The translations under genes and the position numbers were made by a program. Positions 27,646 to 36,173 of a stretch of DNA of 64,000 nt are shown in pieces. The notes under the pieces were generated by a model. The model worked only from the letters and a program-made list of their open reading frames with translations, ran no database searches and had not been told where the DNA came from. Origin of the DNA: Flavobacterium sp. LMO8 (GTDB lineage Bacteria; Bacteroidota; Bacteroidia; Flavobacteriales; Flavobacteriaceae); the NCBI RefSeq assembly GCF_009495755.1, contig NZ_WIBJ01000031.1, positions 62,001-126,000 on the forward strand, read 5' to 3'. The first letter of the stretch is position 1. Each line of letters begins with the position of its first letter.

Positions 27646-28299
27646 GCGTTTATAATATTTTATTACTTCGGTAATTACATTTTCAACGGTGGGTTGCGAT
27701 GCAATTACAATATTTTTTGTTTTGTTTTCTAATGCTTTTGAAGTGGTGGTTCCAATACAAAAACACATTTTATTTTCTAATGAATTTTTTCCCAAAAAAC
27801 TATTCACTCCAGACGGACTAAAAAATAAAATACCATCAAATGGTTCTTTTATTTGGTGTGGTTTTAGTTTGGTTTCATATACGACAATTTCGTTATATGC
27901 GATTTTGTTTTGCTGAAAATAATTTGGAATCGTATTTTTCCTAATGTTTCCACAGAAGAAGGTAAACGAACTGTTTTTGTATTTCGAATCGATTATTTGA
28001 ATCAAATCTTCGGCATAATCAGCACTTTCTAAAACGGTGAATCCTTTCTTTTCGAGAAAATTTTTGGTTTTACTTCCCACACACAAACATGAAATGGTAT
28101 GAACGTTTTTTAAATCCGATTTTAAAACACTTTTTACTGCTTTTTTACTCGTAAAAATTAAGTAATCATTGAGTTGAGATGTTTCAAATGAAATGGATTT
28201 GGTTTGAATAAAATTCTTTTCTACAAGTTCCATTTTAGCATCTGAAAACTTCTTTTTTAATGCTTTTGAAAGTTTTTTTGTAGAGAGAATTCGAGTCAT
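27640..28299 (-). CDS. hemD: uroporphyrinogen-III synthase
   Basis: A 219-residue HemD, which closes hydroxymethylbilane with inversion of ring D. The family is poorly conserved. The call rests on the bilobed alpha/beta pattern, the segment DYLIFTSKKAVKSVL, the hinge and FDGILFFSPSGVNSFL, plus its position between hem genes. Its stop lies 29 nt before hemE, and it starts 1 nt after the trkA-like gene. Confidence 0.85.
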   Translation of the reverse strand: MTRILSTKKLSKALKKKFSDAKMELVEKNFIQTKSISFETSQLNDYLIFTSKKAVKSVLKSDLKNVHTISCLCVGSKTKNFLEKKGFTVLESADYAEDLIQIIDSKYKNSSFTFFCGNIRKNTIPNYFQQNKIAYNEIVVYETKLKPHQIKEPFDGILFFSPSGVNSFLGKNSLENKMCFCIGTTTSKALENKTKNIVIASQPTVENVITEVIKYYKRL

Positions 28300-28300
28300 T

Positions 28301-29008
28301 TTAGCTTCTAATTTGGTGTTCTTCTTGTCCTAAACAATAGGTTTCAATATCCTTATTGTATCCATAAACCACTAAAATATCGTCTTCTTGAACAATAGTA
28401 TCTGGCGCAGGACGACCAATAGATTCTTTTATAATTGATTTTTTGCCAATTAAATTACGTTTTTCTCTTTTACGAATGATTGTAATTAGTGTTAAATGAT
28501 ATTTATCGATTGAATCCAATTCACCTAAAGTTTTACCAAAAAATTCTGGTTTTGCTTTTACTTCAGAAATCGTAAAATTATCATCTAATTGATAGTTTTC
28601 TAACGTTGATTTGAAGTTGATTTGCTTAGTTAATCGGTCGGCCGATTCTTGCTCTGGGTGAATGATGCTGTAAATTCCCATTGCTTCTAAAACTGTGTCG
28701 TGAATAGGAGACAAAGCTCTACTGATGATTTTTACATCACTCAATTTTTTAATAATTGCTGTTGTAATGATGGCAGCACCTTCGTTTTCTCCAATGGCTA
28801 CAACAACTTTATCAGCATCTTTCAGTGGTAATGCTTCGTAGGATAATTCGTTGGTTGAATCTAAAGCAACAGCATGAGAAATTTTATCTTTTACTAAATT
28901 TACTTTTTCGATGTTTTTATCTACACCAATTACCTCGTTTCCTGTTTCAGTTAAGCTGATGGCAAGCGACATTCCGAAGTTTCCTAAACCAAATACTATA
29001 ATTTTCAT
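28301..29008 (-). CDS. potassium uptake regulatory subunit, TrkA/KtrA type
   Basis: A 235-residue cytoplasmic gating subunit with an RCK_N Rossmann domain (VFGLGNFGMSLA, with Asp/Lys of the nucleotide site in VIGVDKN). An RCK_C domain follows (about 140-225, GKTLGELDSIDKYHLTLI, ending in DILVVYG). It binds nucleotide and opens the K+ channel subunit encoded immediately upstream. It lies in the heme cluster between trkH and hemD with gaps of 1-10 nt. Confidence 0.92.
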   Translation of the reverse strand: MKIIVFGLGNFGMSLAISLTETGNEVIGVDKNIEKVNLVKDKISHAVALDSTNELSYEALPLKDADKVVVAIGENEGAAIITTAIIKKLSDVKIISRALSPIHDTVLEAMGIYSIIHPEQESADRLTKQINFKSTLENYQLDDNFTISEVKAKPEFFGKTLGELDSIDKYHLTLITIIRKREKRNLIGKKSIIKESIGRPAPDTIVQEDDILVVYGYNKDIETYCLGQEEHQIRS

Positions 29009-29018
29009 TTTTGGTAGA

Positions 29019-30761
29019 TTAGTTAATTAATATATTTTCTTTTGGATATTCGTAGAATTGATGATTCAATCTGCGTAATAATCCAACCATTAAGTTGAGC
29101 ATTCCTATACGACCAATAAACATTACAGCAATGATTACATATTTACTTGGCTCTGATAAAGTTGGAGTAAAATTTAAACTTAATCCAACTGTACTATAGG
29201 CAGAAAAACATTCAAAAGCAACGGTCAATAGTGGTGTTCCTTTTGGTTCAAAAATTAGTAAGGCAACAATTGAAATTCCAATAGTTATTAATGAAATGCA
29301 CAAAATAGCAAATGCACGAGATGTTGATTCTGCTGAGATTCTTCTTCCAAATAATTGTATTCGACTTTTTCCACTTGCTACTGCAAAAATATTTAAAGTG
29401 GCTAATGCAAATGTACTCGTTTTGATACCGCCGGCAGTCGATGCTGGAGAACCACCAATCCACATTAAAAAGATGATAAACAATAATGAAGGAACATTCA
29501 TTTGTGTAAAATCTACAGCATTAAATCCTGCAGTTCTTGGTGTAACTGAGTTAAAGGCTGCTGCAGTAATTTTTCCGAAAGTTGTTGAATGCTCTAATAA
29601 TGTATTATTGTATTCTGAGATAAATAAGAAAATAAAGCCTCCAATTAATAATACTAAAGTAGTGTAAATTACGAATTGTGTATTTAAGGTGATAATGCGA
29701 ACTTTTTTATGGATTATAGTTTTATCAAAAAGTTCCACAACATGAGTTTTGATTTTCTGATAAAAGTTAAATACTATATTGTGTCCTAATCCACCTAAAA
29801 TAATCAGTGTTATTAAAATCCATTGTAAATAGTAATCAAAACGAATTCCTTCATCATATAAACCAGCAGATAAAATAGAAAACCCAGCATTACAAAATGC
29901 AGAAATTGAGTGGAATATTGAAAAGAAAAATTTATTATCAATGGCATTATTGTCAATAACAGACGAATAAATAAAAAGCGCACCAATTAGTTCAACACCA
30001 ATTGTAAACATTACAACATTTAAAGCGGCTCTAAAAACATCTCTCAAACCATCTTGCGCAATAAAGTCTTTTGTGTTTAATCCTTCTTTAAATGAAGAAC
30101 TTCCTCTAAAAAAGAAAGCAAAGAACGACGTAAAAGTTAAAATTCCAATTCCTCCCAATTGAATTAAAACTAAGATAATCGATTGCCCAACAGTTGTAAA
30201 AGCAGAAGAAGTATCTACCACCGTTAACCCTGTAACACAAACTGCACTTGTGGCTGTAAACAGTGCGTTTGTAAATGTTATACCGTTTGTAGTTGCACTT
30301 GGAAGCATTAATAAAAAGCCTCCCATTAAAGCTAAAATCATAAAACTTCCAACAAAAACAATTGCCGGATTGAAATAGATATCATAAATATGACGCACCA
30401 AAACTAAAAGCCTAAGTAAGAAATAAAATATGAGTCCGCCCTCTAAAACAGGTTTTACTTTTTGAAGAATATAATCCGAAGAAAAATCCGAGTTTAAAAT
30501 GGAAATGATTCCACAAAAAATCAAAATTCCGGTTAGCAAAATTATATTTGCTAATGCTACTTTTTTATTGCTTTTGTATTTGTAGGTAAAAAACTTAAAC
30601 GAATTAAAAGCTAATAATCCAATAGAAAGAAATATTAAACCTACAACATGTGGCGAATTATAGTTTTCTTCGAAATCATATCCAAAGTCGAAAACTATAA
30701 AAAGCAGTACGATGATATCAAAAAAGCGATATAAATAATTGAGTAACGATTCTTTCTCCAT
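29019..30761 (-). CDS. potassium uptake membrane subunit, TrkH/KtrB type
   Basis: A 580-residue K+ translocator with an extra N-terminal set of transmembrane helices before the four pore repeats. Pore-loop signatures include TSAVCVTGLTVVD, FHSISAFCNAGFS, FNSVTPRTAGFNAVD and FECFSAYSTVGLS, each with the selectivity-filter glycine. GGIGILTF and WIGGSPASTAGGIK are also typical. It pairs with the adjacent RCK subunit. It starts 12 nt after hemC, so K+ uptake is transcribed with haem synthesis. Confidence 0.94.
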   Translation of the reverse strand: MEKESLLNYLYRFFDIIVLLFIVFDFGYDFEENYNSPHVVGLIFLSIGLLAFNSFKFFTYKYKSNKKVALANIILLTGILIFCGIISILNSDFSSDYILQKVKPVLEGGLIFYFLLRLLVLVRHIYDIYFNPAIVFVGSFMILALMGGFLLMLPSATTNGITFTNALFTATSAVCVTGLTVVDTSSAFTTVGQSIILVLIQLGGIGILTFTSFFAFFFRGSSSFKEGLNTKDFIAQDGLRDVFRAALNVVMFTIGVELIGALFIYSSVIDNNAIDNKFFFSIFHSISAFCNAGFSILSAGLYDEGIRFDYYLQWILITLIILGGLGHNIVFNFYQKIKTHVVELFDKTIIHKKVRIITLNTQFVIYTTLVLLIGGFIFLFISEYNNTLLEHSTTFGKITAAAFNSVTPRTAGFNAVDFTQMNVPSLLFIIFLMWIGGSPASTAGGIKTSTFALATLNIFAVASGKSRIQLFGRRISAESTSRAFAILCISLITIGISIVALLIFEPKGTPLLTVAFECFSAYSTVGLSLNFTPTLSEPSKYVIIAVMFIGRIGMLNLMVGLLRRLNHQFYEYPKENILIN

Positions 30762-30773
30762 TTTGGAATAAAA

Positions 30774-31691
30774 TTACTTTTTTAAATCACGACGAATGCT
30801 TTCCATTAAAGCACTTCCGCCGTTGTTTAAAATTTCTTCGGCACAATTTTTTCCGAAGTTTTTATAAGAATCAAAAGTACAACTTTTTTTGATTGTGTGT
30901 TTTTCTTTTCCATCTAAAGAAAACAAAACGCCTTCAAAATCAATTTTATCTGAAGAAAATGTTGCCAAAGCTCCTATTGGAGCTGTACAACCGCCTTCTA
31001 GTGTTTTTAAGAATTCGCGTTCAATGTACGTGCAAATCTCGGTTTCAGAGTGATTTAATTTCGACAATGCTTCTCTACAAAAATCATCATTTTCCATTGC
31101 TACCACAACCATTGCGCCTTGTGCCGGTGCCGGAACCATCCAATCTAAATTGATATAATTTTCTGGTTTTAAGTTGATGCGTTCTAATCCTGCAGCTGCA
31201 AAAACAGCTCCGCTCCAATCGCTATCATGAAGTTTTTGCATGCGAGTATTTACATTTCCACGTAAATCAACCACATTGTGATTTGGATATTTATTCAACC
31301 ATTGCGCTTGTCTGCGTAAGCTTCCGGTAGCAATGGTTCCGTTTGAATTTAAAAAATCTAAATTGCCTTTATGAACTAAAATATCTAATGTGTTAGCGCG
31401 TTCTAAAACTGCTGCTTGCACAATTCCGATAGGTAAAGCGGTTGGCACATCTTTCATAGAATGCACAGCAATATCCACCTGACCGTTTAACATGGCAATA
31501 TCTAACGTTTTGGTAAAAATTCCAGTGATTCCTAATTCGTAAAGTGGTTTATCAAGAATAATGTCTCCTTGCGATTTAACAGCTGTAATTTCAGTTTGAT
31601 AACCTAAATCGTTTAGTTTTTTTTGAACGGTGTGTGCTTGCCAAAGGGCTAATTCGCTATCACGAGTTCCAATTCTTATAATTTTGCTCAT
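30774..31691 (-). CDS. hemC: hydroxymethylbilane synthase (porphobilinogen deaminase)
   Basis: A 305-residue HemC that polymerises four porphobilinogens on a dipyrromethane cofactor. The cofactor cysteine is Cys235 in LEGGCTAPIG. RIGTRDSELALWQAH and VHSMKDVPTALP (catalytic Asp) are intact, as is ATGSLRRQAQW. Its ATG overlaps the hemA stop (TAATG), so translation is coupled. Confidence 0.97.
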   Translation of the reverse strand: MSKIIRIGTRDSELALWQAHTVQKKLNDLGYQTEITAVKSQGDIILDKPLYELGITGIFTKTLDIAMLNGQVDIAVHSMKDVPTALPIGIVQAAVLERANTLDILVHKGNLDFLNSNGTIATGSLRRQAQWLNKYPNHNVVDLRGNVNTRMQKLHDSDWSGAVFAAAGLERINLKPENYINLDWMVPAPAQGAMVVVAMENDDFCREALSKLNHSETEICTYIEREFLKTLEGGCTAPIGALATFSSDKIDFEGVLFSLDGKEKHTIKKSCTFDSYKNFGKNCAEEILNNGGSALMESIRRDLKK

Positions 31692-32947
31692 TATTTTACA
31701 GCCGTTTCAATTTGAAAAATTTTTTCAATCCATTCAATGCTTTCGTCAACCATAGTTTCATCATCTTTTAAATGATTGGCAAAATGATTGGTGATTTTTT
31801 GAATGATTCTAGCCGTAATTAATTCTGCTTGTTCTTCGTCAAAATTAGCTAGTTTTTTGCGTTGAAAGTTTAATTCTCCTTCTTTAATTGTATTCAGTTT
31901 TGCTTTTAGAGCATGAATGGTAGGGGCGAATTTACGTTGTTTGGTCCAAGCCATAAATTCGTCTTTAATTTCGTCAATAATAGCTTCAGCTGCTGGGATG
32001 TGTTTTTTTCTGTTTTCTAAAGTTTCATCTGTAATTTGCGAAAGTTCATCCATGTGAACTAAAGTAACACCTTTAATATCTTTTACATTTTCGTTCACGT
32101 TTTTCGGAATCGATAAGTCTAAAATTAATAAAGGTTTTTTCAGATTTAAAATAGCTTTATCAACTGTAGGATTTTGAGCACCAGTTGCCACAACTACCAC
32201 ATCTGCTTTTTGAAGTTCTAACTGCAAATCAGCATAATCTTTCACAATAACATCTAGTTTTCTAGCTAATTTTTCAGCTTTTTCTTTAGTTCTGTTTATC
32301 AATGTGATTTGCTCGTGTTTCGTATGTTTTACTAAGTTTTCGCAAGTATTTCTCCCTATTTTTCCTGTTCCAAAAAGTAAAATATTCTTAGAAGCAATAT
32401 CTTCTATATTTTTAAAAATGTATTGTACCGATGCAAAAGATACTGATGTAGCGCCTGATGAAATTTCAGTTTCGTTTTTAATTTTTTTACTTGCTTGAAT
32501 AACTGCATTCACCAATCTTTCTAAAAAAGCATTTGCCAATTCAAGTTCTTTACTTTTTACGAATGCATTTTTTAATTGACTGATAATTTCAAAGTCGCCT
32601 AAAATTTGACTATCTAAACCTGTTCCAACACGAAACATATGTGAAATAGCTTCACTATTTTTGTATACAAAAGCTACTTTTTGAAAATCTTCAACTGTTC
32701 CCTGGCTGTTTTCGCATAGTAATTTGATTAATTGAAAAGGGTGTTGAGCAAAACCATAAATTTCAGTACGATTGCAAGTAGAAGTTACAATTAGGTTGTC
32801 AATACCTTCTGCTTTGGCTTGAAGTAATAAGCGGGTTTTAGCCTGTTCGTCCAAGCTAAATTTGCCTCTCATTTCAGCATCGGCTTTCTTGTAACTTAAG
32901 CCTATGGCGTAGAAAGTTGGATGCTTTGCGAATGTATTGTTTTCCAT
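31691..32947 (-). CDS. hemA: glutamyl-tRNA reductase
   Basis: A 418-residue HemA, which reduces Glu-tRNA to glutamate-1-semialdehyde with NADPH and commits the C5 haem route. The catalytic Cys58 is in VTSTCNRTEIY. The NADPH domain has LLFGTGKIGRNTCENL and INRTKEKAEKLA, and a dimerisation helix region closes the protein. It is the first gene of the minus-strand heme cluster, with a promoter at 32975-33006, and is divergent from an AraC-type regulator. Confidence 0.97.
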   Translation of the reverse strand: MENNTFAKHPTFYAIGLSYKKADAEMRGKFSLDEQAKTRLLLQAKAEGIDNLIVTSTCNRTEIYGFAQHPFQLIKLLCENSQGTVEDFQKVAFVYKNSEAISHMFRVGTGLDSQILGDFEIISQLKNAFVKSKELELANAFLERLVNAVIQASKKIKNETEISSGATSVSFASVQYIFKNIEDIASKNILLFGTGKIGRNTCENLVKHTKHEQITLINRTKEKAEKLARKLDVIVKDYADLQLELQKADVVVVATGAQNPTVDKAILNLKKPLLILDLSIPKNVNENVKDIKGVTLVHMDELSQITDETLENRKKHIPAAEAIIDEIKDEFMAWTKQRKFAPTIHALKAKLNTIKEGELNFQRKKLANFDEEQAELITARIIQKITNHFANHLKDDETMVDESIEWIEKIFQIETAVK

Positions 32948-32974
32948 AATATGTACTCTTTCCTAAAAGTTTAA

Positions 32975-33006
32975 CAAAAATATATTTTACCTTTTTATAA
33001 AAACAA
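32975..33006 (-). promoter_or_regulatory. promoter of the heme cluster (hemA)
   Basis: CAAAAATA (32975-32982) reads TATTTTTG on the minus strand, a perfect TAnnTTTG, and TTG (plus 33004-33006) stands 21 nt upstream. The hemA ATG is 27 nt downstream of the box. Confidence 0.65.
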
Positions 33007-33076
33007 CGCTCAAAGGACTTTTTGTGTCGCTTAAAGATATTTTAAGCTAATATTATCTTTTTACTATTATTTCTAC

Positions 33077-33084
33077 TAAATTTG
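33077..33084 (+). promoter_or_regulatory. -7 box of the AraC-type gene
   Basis: TAAATTTG matches TAnnTTTG and lies 69 nt upstream of ATG 33154. The -33 element is not clear. Confidence 0.4.
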
Positions 33085-33153
33085 TAATGTATTCAAGGCC
33101 TAACAATTACTTTATGTAGAATAATTCTAAATAATATTTTGTTAGTTGATTAA

Positions 33154-34050
33154 ATGTATATACGAAAAAATATCGCTATGGGTTCTTTAGAAGAAATAAA
33201 AATTGAAAACGAATTCATTTTATTGCGTTTTCAAAACGATAGTAACGAAACAATTAAAATTGAACGACCTGTAAGCCAAGGACTTATACAGTTTCATTTT
33301 GGAATTAAAGGAAAAGGGAAATTTATTTTTAATCAGGGAAATTATGCTTTAGATTTAAAAGAAGAAAAGTCTCTTTTGTTTTACAATCCGCAAAAAGAAT
33401 TACCTATTCATTTAGAATTAGCACCAAATACATGGGTGATTTCTATTATTGTTTCTATCAAAAAGTTTCATGGATTATTTTCTTCAGAAGCAGAAAACAT
33501 TCCTTTTTTAAGTGATGAAAACAAAGACAAGAAATATTATAAAGAGAATGACATTAGTCCTTCGATGTCGATTGTATTGAGTCAAATTTTTCATTATAAT
33601 TTAAATTCTTTTATCAAGAACTTGTACTATAAAGGAAAAGGATATGAGTTGTTGAGTTTGTATTTTAACCGTTCAGAAGATCCAAATGCAGAACAGTGTC
33701 CGTTTTTAATTGATGAAGAAAACGTTTTAAAAATAAGAAAGGCAAAAGATATTATTTTGAATAATATGGCAGAACCACCTGGGCTTCAAGAATTAGCAGA
33801 CCAAGTTGGATTAAATCTAAAGAAGCTTAAAATGGGTTTCAAGCAAATTTATGGAGATACCGTTTACGGATTTCTATTCGATTACAAAATGGATTATGCT
33901 CGTCAATTATTAGATAGCGGTTCGTATAATGTAAATGAAGTAGGTTTAAAAATTGGATACAGTACGGGTAGTCATTTTATAGCTGCTTTCAAGAAAAAAT
34001 TTGGAACAACACCAAAAAAATATTTGATGTCTATTAATTCTAATCTTTAA
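33154..34050 (+). CDS. AraC-family transcriptional regulator
   Basis: A 298-residue regulator with an N-terminal cupin-like sensor half (beta-rich, IQFHFGIKGKGKFIFNQGNY) and a C-terminal AraC/XylS DNA-binding domain (about 200-298). The double helix-turn-helix is seen in PPGLQELADQVGLNLKKLK and VNEVGLKIGYSTGSHFIAAF, ending FGTTPKKY. A second possible start is ATG 33178 (MGSLEE), eight codons in, which may be the true one. It is transcribed divergently from hemA across a 206-bp gap, so control of the heme cluster is a reasonable but unproven guess. Confidence 0.9.
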   Translation: MYIRKNIAMGSLEEIKIENEFILLRFQNDSNETIKIERPVSQGLIQFHFGIKGKGKFIFNQGNYALDLKEEKSLLFYNPQKELPIHLELAPNTWVISIIVSIKKFHGLFSSEAENIPFLSDENKDKKYYKENDISPSMSIVLSQIFHYNLNSFIKNLYYKGKGYELLSLYFNRSEDPNAEQCPFLIDEENVLKIRKAKDIILNNMAEPPGLQELADQVGLNLKKLKMGFKQIYGDTVYGFLFDYKMDYARQLLDSGSYNVNEVGLKIGYSTGSHFIAAFKKKFGTTPKKYLMSINSNL

Positions 34051-34060
34051 AATTAAAGAT

Positions 34061-34099
34061 AAAAGTAAAGGCTAACTTAATTGTTAGCCTTTACTTTTT
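34061..34099. terminator. bidirectional terminator between the AraC and M48 genes
   Basis: AAAGTAAAGGCTAAC (34062-34076) pairs perfectly with GTTAGCCTTTACTTT (34083-34097), a 15-bp stem with T runs on both strands. It overlaps the last codons of the M48 gene. Confidence 0.9.
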
Positions 34100-34871
34100 G
34101 TTGAAAATCTTCCCAAGCTTCTTTTGTTAAAATAGGTTTCGATTCTATCTTTTTACCTTTTAAATAATTCAAAATGGTTTTGGCTCTCGCTTCTGATTCG
34201 GGATGAGTGGAAACCCAATAGGTGTATTTGTGTAGTTCATTATCAACTGATAATTCGTAAAGAAAATCAGCAAATGGTCTTGGGTCAATATTCGCGTTAA
34301 GCAAATATTTCACACTTTGCATGTCGGCTTCGGTTTCTAAACTTCTGTCGTAAGCTGATGATGAAAGTGTTTTTAAAATCTCACTTAAAACTGCACCATT
34401 TGAACCCGTTGTAATCGATAATAAAACGGAAAGACCAATTTCTTTAGACAACTTTTTCATCACGTGATTGCCTTCAATATGAGCAATTTCGTGACCTAAA
34501 ACACCTAGTAACGCTTGTTCGTTTTTACAAGCTTTAATCAAACCCGTGTAAACCACCAAATGATTATCGGGCATTGCAAAAGCGTTTACTTCATCTTTAT
34601 CAATGATATGAACCTTTAAACTGTCTCTTTCGATACCGTTTTCTTTGCAAATGGGTAATAACAAGGAATCCAAAGTATTCACAATCGAATCGTCAAAAAT
34701 GATGGTTTCGGTGTCTTCTATTTCGTCCCAAATAATATCACCAATTGTCTTTTCAGTTCCTGTTTTGGCTTCTTTTACTTTAAAATGTTTCACAAAATCA
34801 ATTTGCGATAACAACATCCAAACACCAAAAAATAGTGCTACGATAACTAATCCTTTACTTAATACCTTCAT
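34077..34871 (-). CDS. M48 family metallopeptidase
   Basis: A 264-residue zinc protease with an N-terminal membrane helix or signal anchor (about 5-24) and a catalytic domain containing HEIAH (His127, Glu128, His131). A third ligand Glu lies in SLETEADMQSVKYL. It resembles BepA/LoiP-type periplasmic proteases involved in outer-membrane protein quality control; the topology suggests a periplasmic face. Its start overlaps the stop of the preceding membrane-protein gene by 17 nt, ending a four-gene operon that starts at 36056. Confidence 0.92.
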   Translation of the reverse strand: MKVLSKGLVIVALFFGVWMLLSQIDFVKHFKVKEAKTGTEKTIGDIIWDEIEDTETIIFDDSIVNTLDSLLLPICKENGIERDSLKVHIIDKDEVNAFAMPDNHLVVYTGLIKACKNEQALLGVLGHEIAHIEGNHVMKKLSKEIGLSVLLSITTGSNGAVLSEILKTLSSSAYDRSLETEADMQSVKYLLNANIDPRPFADFLYELSVDNELHKYTYWVSTHPESEARAKTILNYLKGKKIESKPILTKEAWEDFQQKVKANN

Positions 34872-35301
34872 TTGTTTTGCAAATTAAATTAGTAACATCT
34901 CCAAAAAAGAAGAATTCAGTGTGTTGTCCTTTTCTTACTTTAGTCGCGATAATTAAGGTAGAGAAAAACTCAATTAAGTTAAAAACCACTAACGTAATAA
35001 TGTAAGCAAAGTAATAATTGGTTGCTTCTCCATCTTGAAAAAGAATAGACATAGTCCACCAAAAACCAGCACTATTAAAGAAAAACAAACCCAATTGAGA
35101 AACCAAAGCTTGGGTACAATGCCATTTTACAAACGCTGTACTTTTTCGGTTTCCTAAATAAAAGAAAATACTTGCCATTAAATTTAAAATAGGCAATGGT
35201 AAACCTCCAATTACGGCTACTAAGGACATCAAATAGCTATTCGACGCACGTTCTAGTTCCGATTCGTGAGGTTGATAATTAAATTTTGCTGTTGTAATCA
35301 T
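34855..35301 (-). CDS. DUF4870-like membrane protein
   Basis: A 148-residue protein with about three transmembrane helices (about 24-48, 66-88 and 96-118) and a histidine/phenylalanine-rich C-terminus (HTEFFFFGDV). Lack of other motifs leaves the function unknown; the layout is that of DUF4870-like small membrane proteins. It overlaps its neighbours at both ends (4 nt upstream, 17 nt downstream), which indicates tight translational coupling. Confidence 0.65.
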   Translation of the reverse strand: MITTAKFNYQPHESELERASNSYLMSLVAVIGGLPLPILNLMASIFFYLGNRKSTAFVKWHCTQALVSQLGLFFFNSAGFWWTMSILFQDGEATNYYFAYIITLVVFNLIEFFSTLIIATKVRKGQHTEFFFFGDVTNLICKTNEGIK

Positions 35302-35711
35302 AGATTTTTTTTAATGTTCCAAATCCAATTGGCTATTACCAGAACGATAAGTACAATTGCGACTTTTCGTTTTCTGAGCATAGTTTCAATTTTTAAATAA
35401 GCGATGTAAAACGTTTCCTTTTTTTGAATCAAATCATAGCTAATCCAAATGGGAGCTATAACCATAATTAATCCAACAAGTATACCAAAAGGATTGATTA
35501 AAATTGCTGAAAGAAAATTTCCGTGTGAAAGTTGCATTACAGAACGTGTGGTTCCGCATGAAGGACAAGGAACAGTGGTTACTTTTTTGAACAAGCAAAC
35601 GGTAAATTCTTGACTTTGAATTTCGTGTTCGTGTTGCAACGAAAAAAGCAACCAACTATACCCTACAAAACAAGCAAATAAAAGAAATAAATAAAGCTTG
35701 TTTTTATTCAT
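35298..35711 (-). CDS. DUF2752 membrane protein
   Basis: A 137-residue protein with the DUF2752 signature PCPSCGTTRS between two transmembrane helices, plus a third helix near the C-terminus. The motif is diagnostic of the family, whose function is unknown. It lies 3 nt after the TM2 gene and overlaps the next gene by 4 nt. TM2 and DUF2752 genes are often neighbours in Bacteroidota. Confidence 0.85.
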   Translation of the reverse strand: MNKNKLYLFLLFACFVGYSWLLFSLQHEHEIQSQEFTVCLFKKVTTVPCPSCGTTRSVMQLSHGNFLSAILINPFGILVGLIMVIAPIWISYDLIQKKETFYIAYLKIETMLRKRKVAIVLIVLVIANWIWNIKKNL

Positions 35712-35714
35712 TTT

Positions 35715-36056
35715 TTAGAACGAAAAAGTTCTGTTGAATAATTCCATGTTTTTCTCTTTGGTAGCACCTTGAATTAAAAACCAATCCACGATAGCCCAAA
35801 CTCCTAAACCACCACAAGTAAGTAGTTTTCCAACTCCCATTCCTGTATCACCAATATAGAAACGGTCAATACCATAAGCTCCAGCAAAAATTGAAATTAA
35901 TAAAGAAGTTGTCGGATCTTTAAATTGAAGTGTTTGTACCATTGGCCATTTATCATCCTCCATTTGTAATAATCGTTCTCTGATTGCATTTAATTGATGA
36001 CCTTCGAAAAATTTCGCGTTCGTCATCATGAACATGTCTACTTTTTGTGATTCCAT
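35715..36056 (-). CDS. TM2 domain protein
   Basis: A 113-residue protein with a polar N-terminal part followed by a TM2 domain: two short transmembrane helices joined by a tight turn (FAGAYGIDRFYIGDTGMGVG, then LLTCGGLGVWAIVDWFLI). The function of the family is unknown in bacteria. It is the first gene of the operon TM2, DUF2752, DUF4870-like, M48 protease. Confidence 0.88.
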   Translation of the reverse strand: MESQKVDMFMMTNAKFFEGHQLNAIRERLLQMEDDKWPMVQTLQFKDPTTSLLISIFAGAYGIDRFYIGDTGMGVGKLLTCGGLGVWAIVDWFLIQGATKEKNMELFNRTFSF

Positions 36057-36173
36057 TGTAAAATTGTTTGTATTAGTTGTCTCCTACTCATAAGGCTTTT
36101 CGGATGCGCCATAAAATGCTAATATAAAAATATTTTCTGTATTAGTCGACAACCTAACAAATTGTTACAAACA

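Noticed and set aside
29296..29667. 123-codon open frame opposite trkH
   Set aside because: Antisense to well-conserved pore sequences of trkH, with no independent support.
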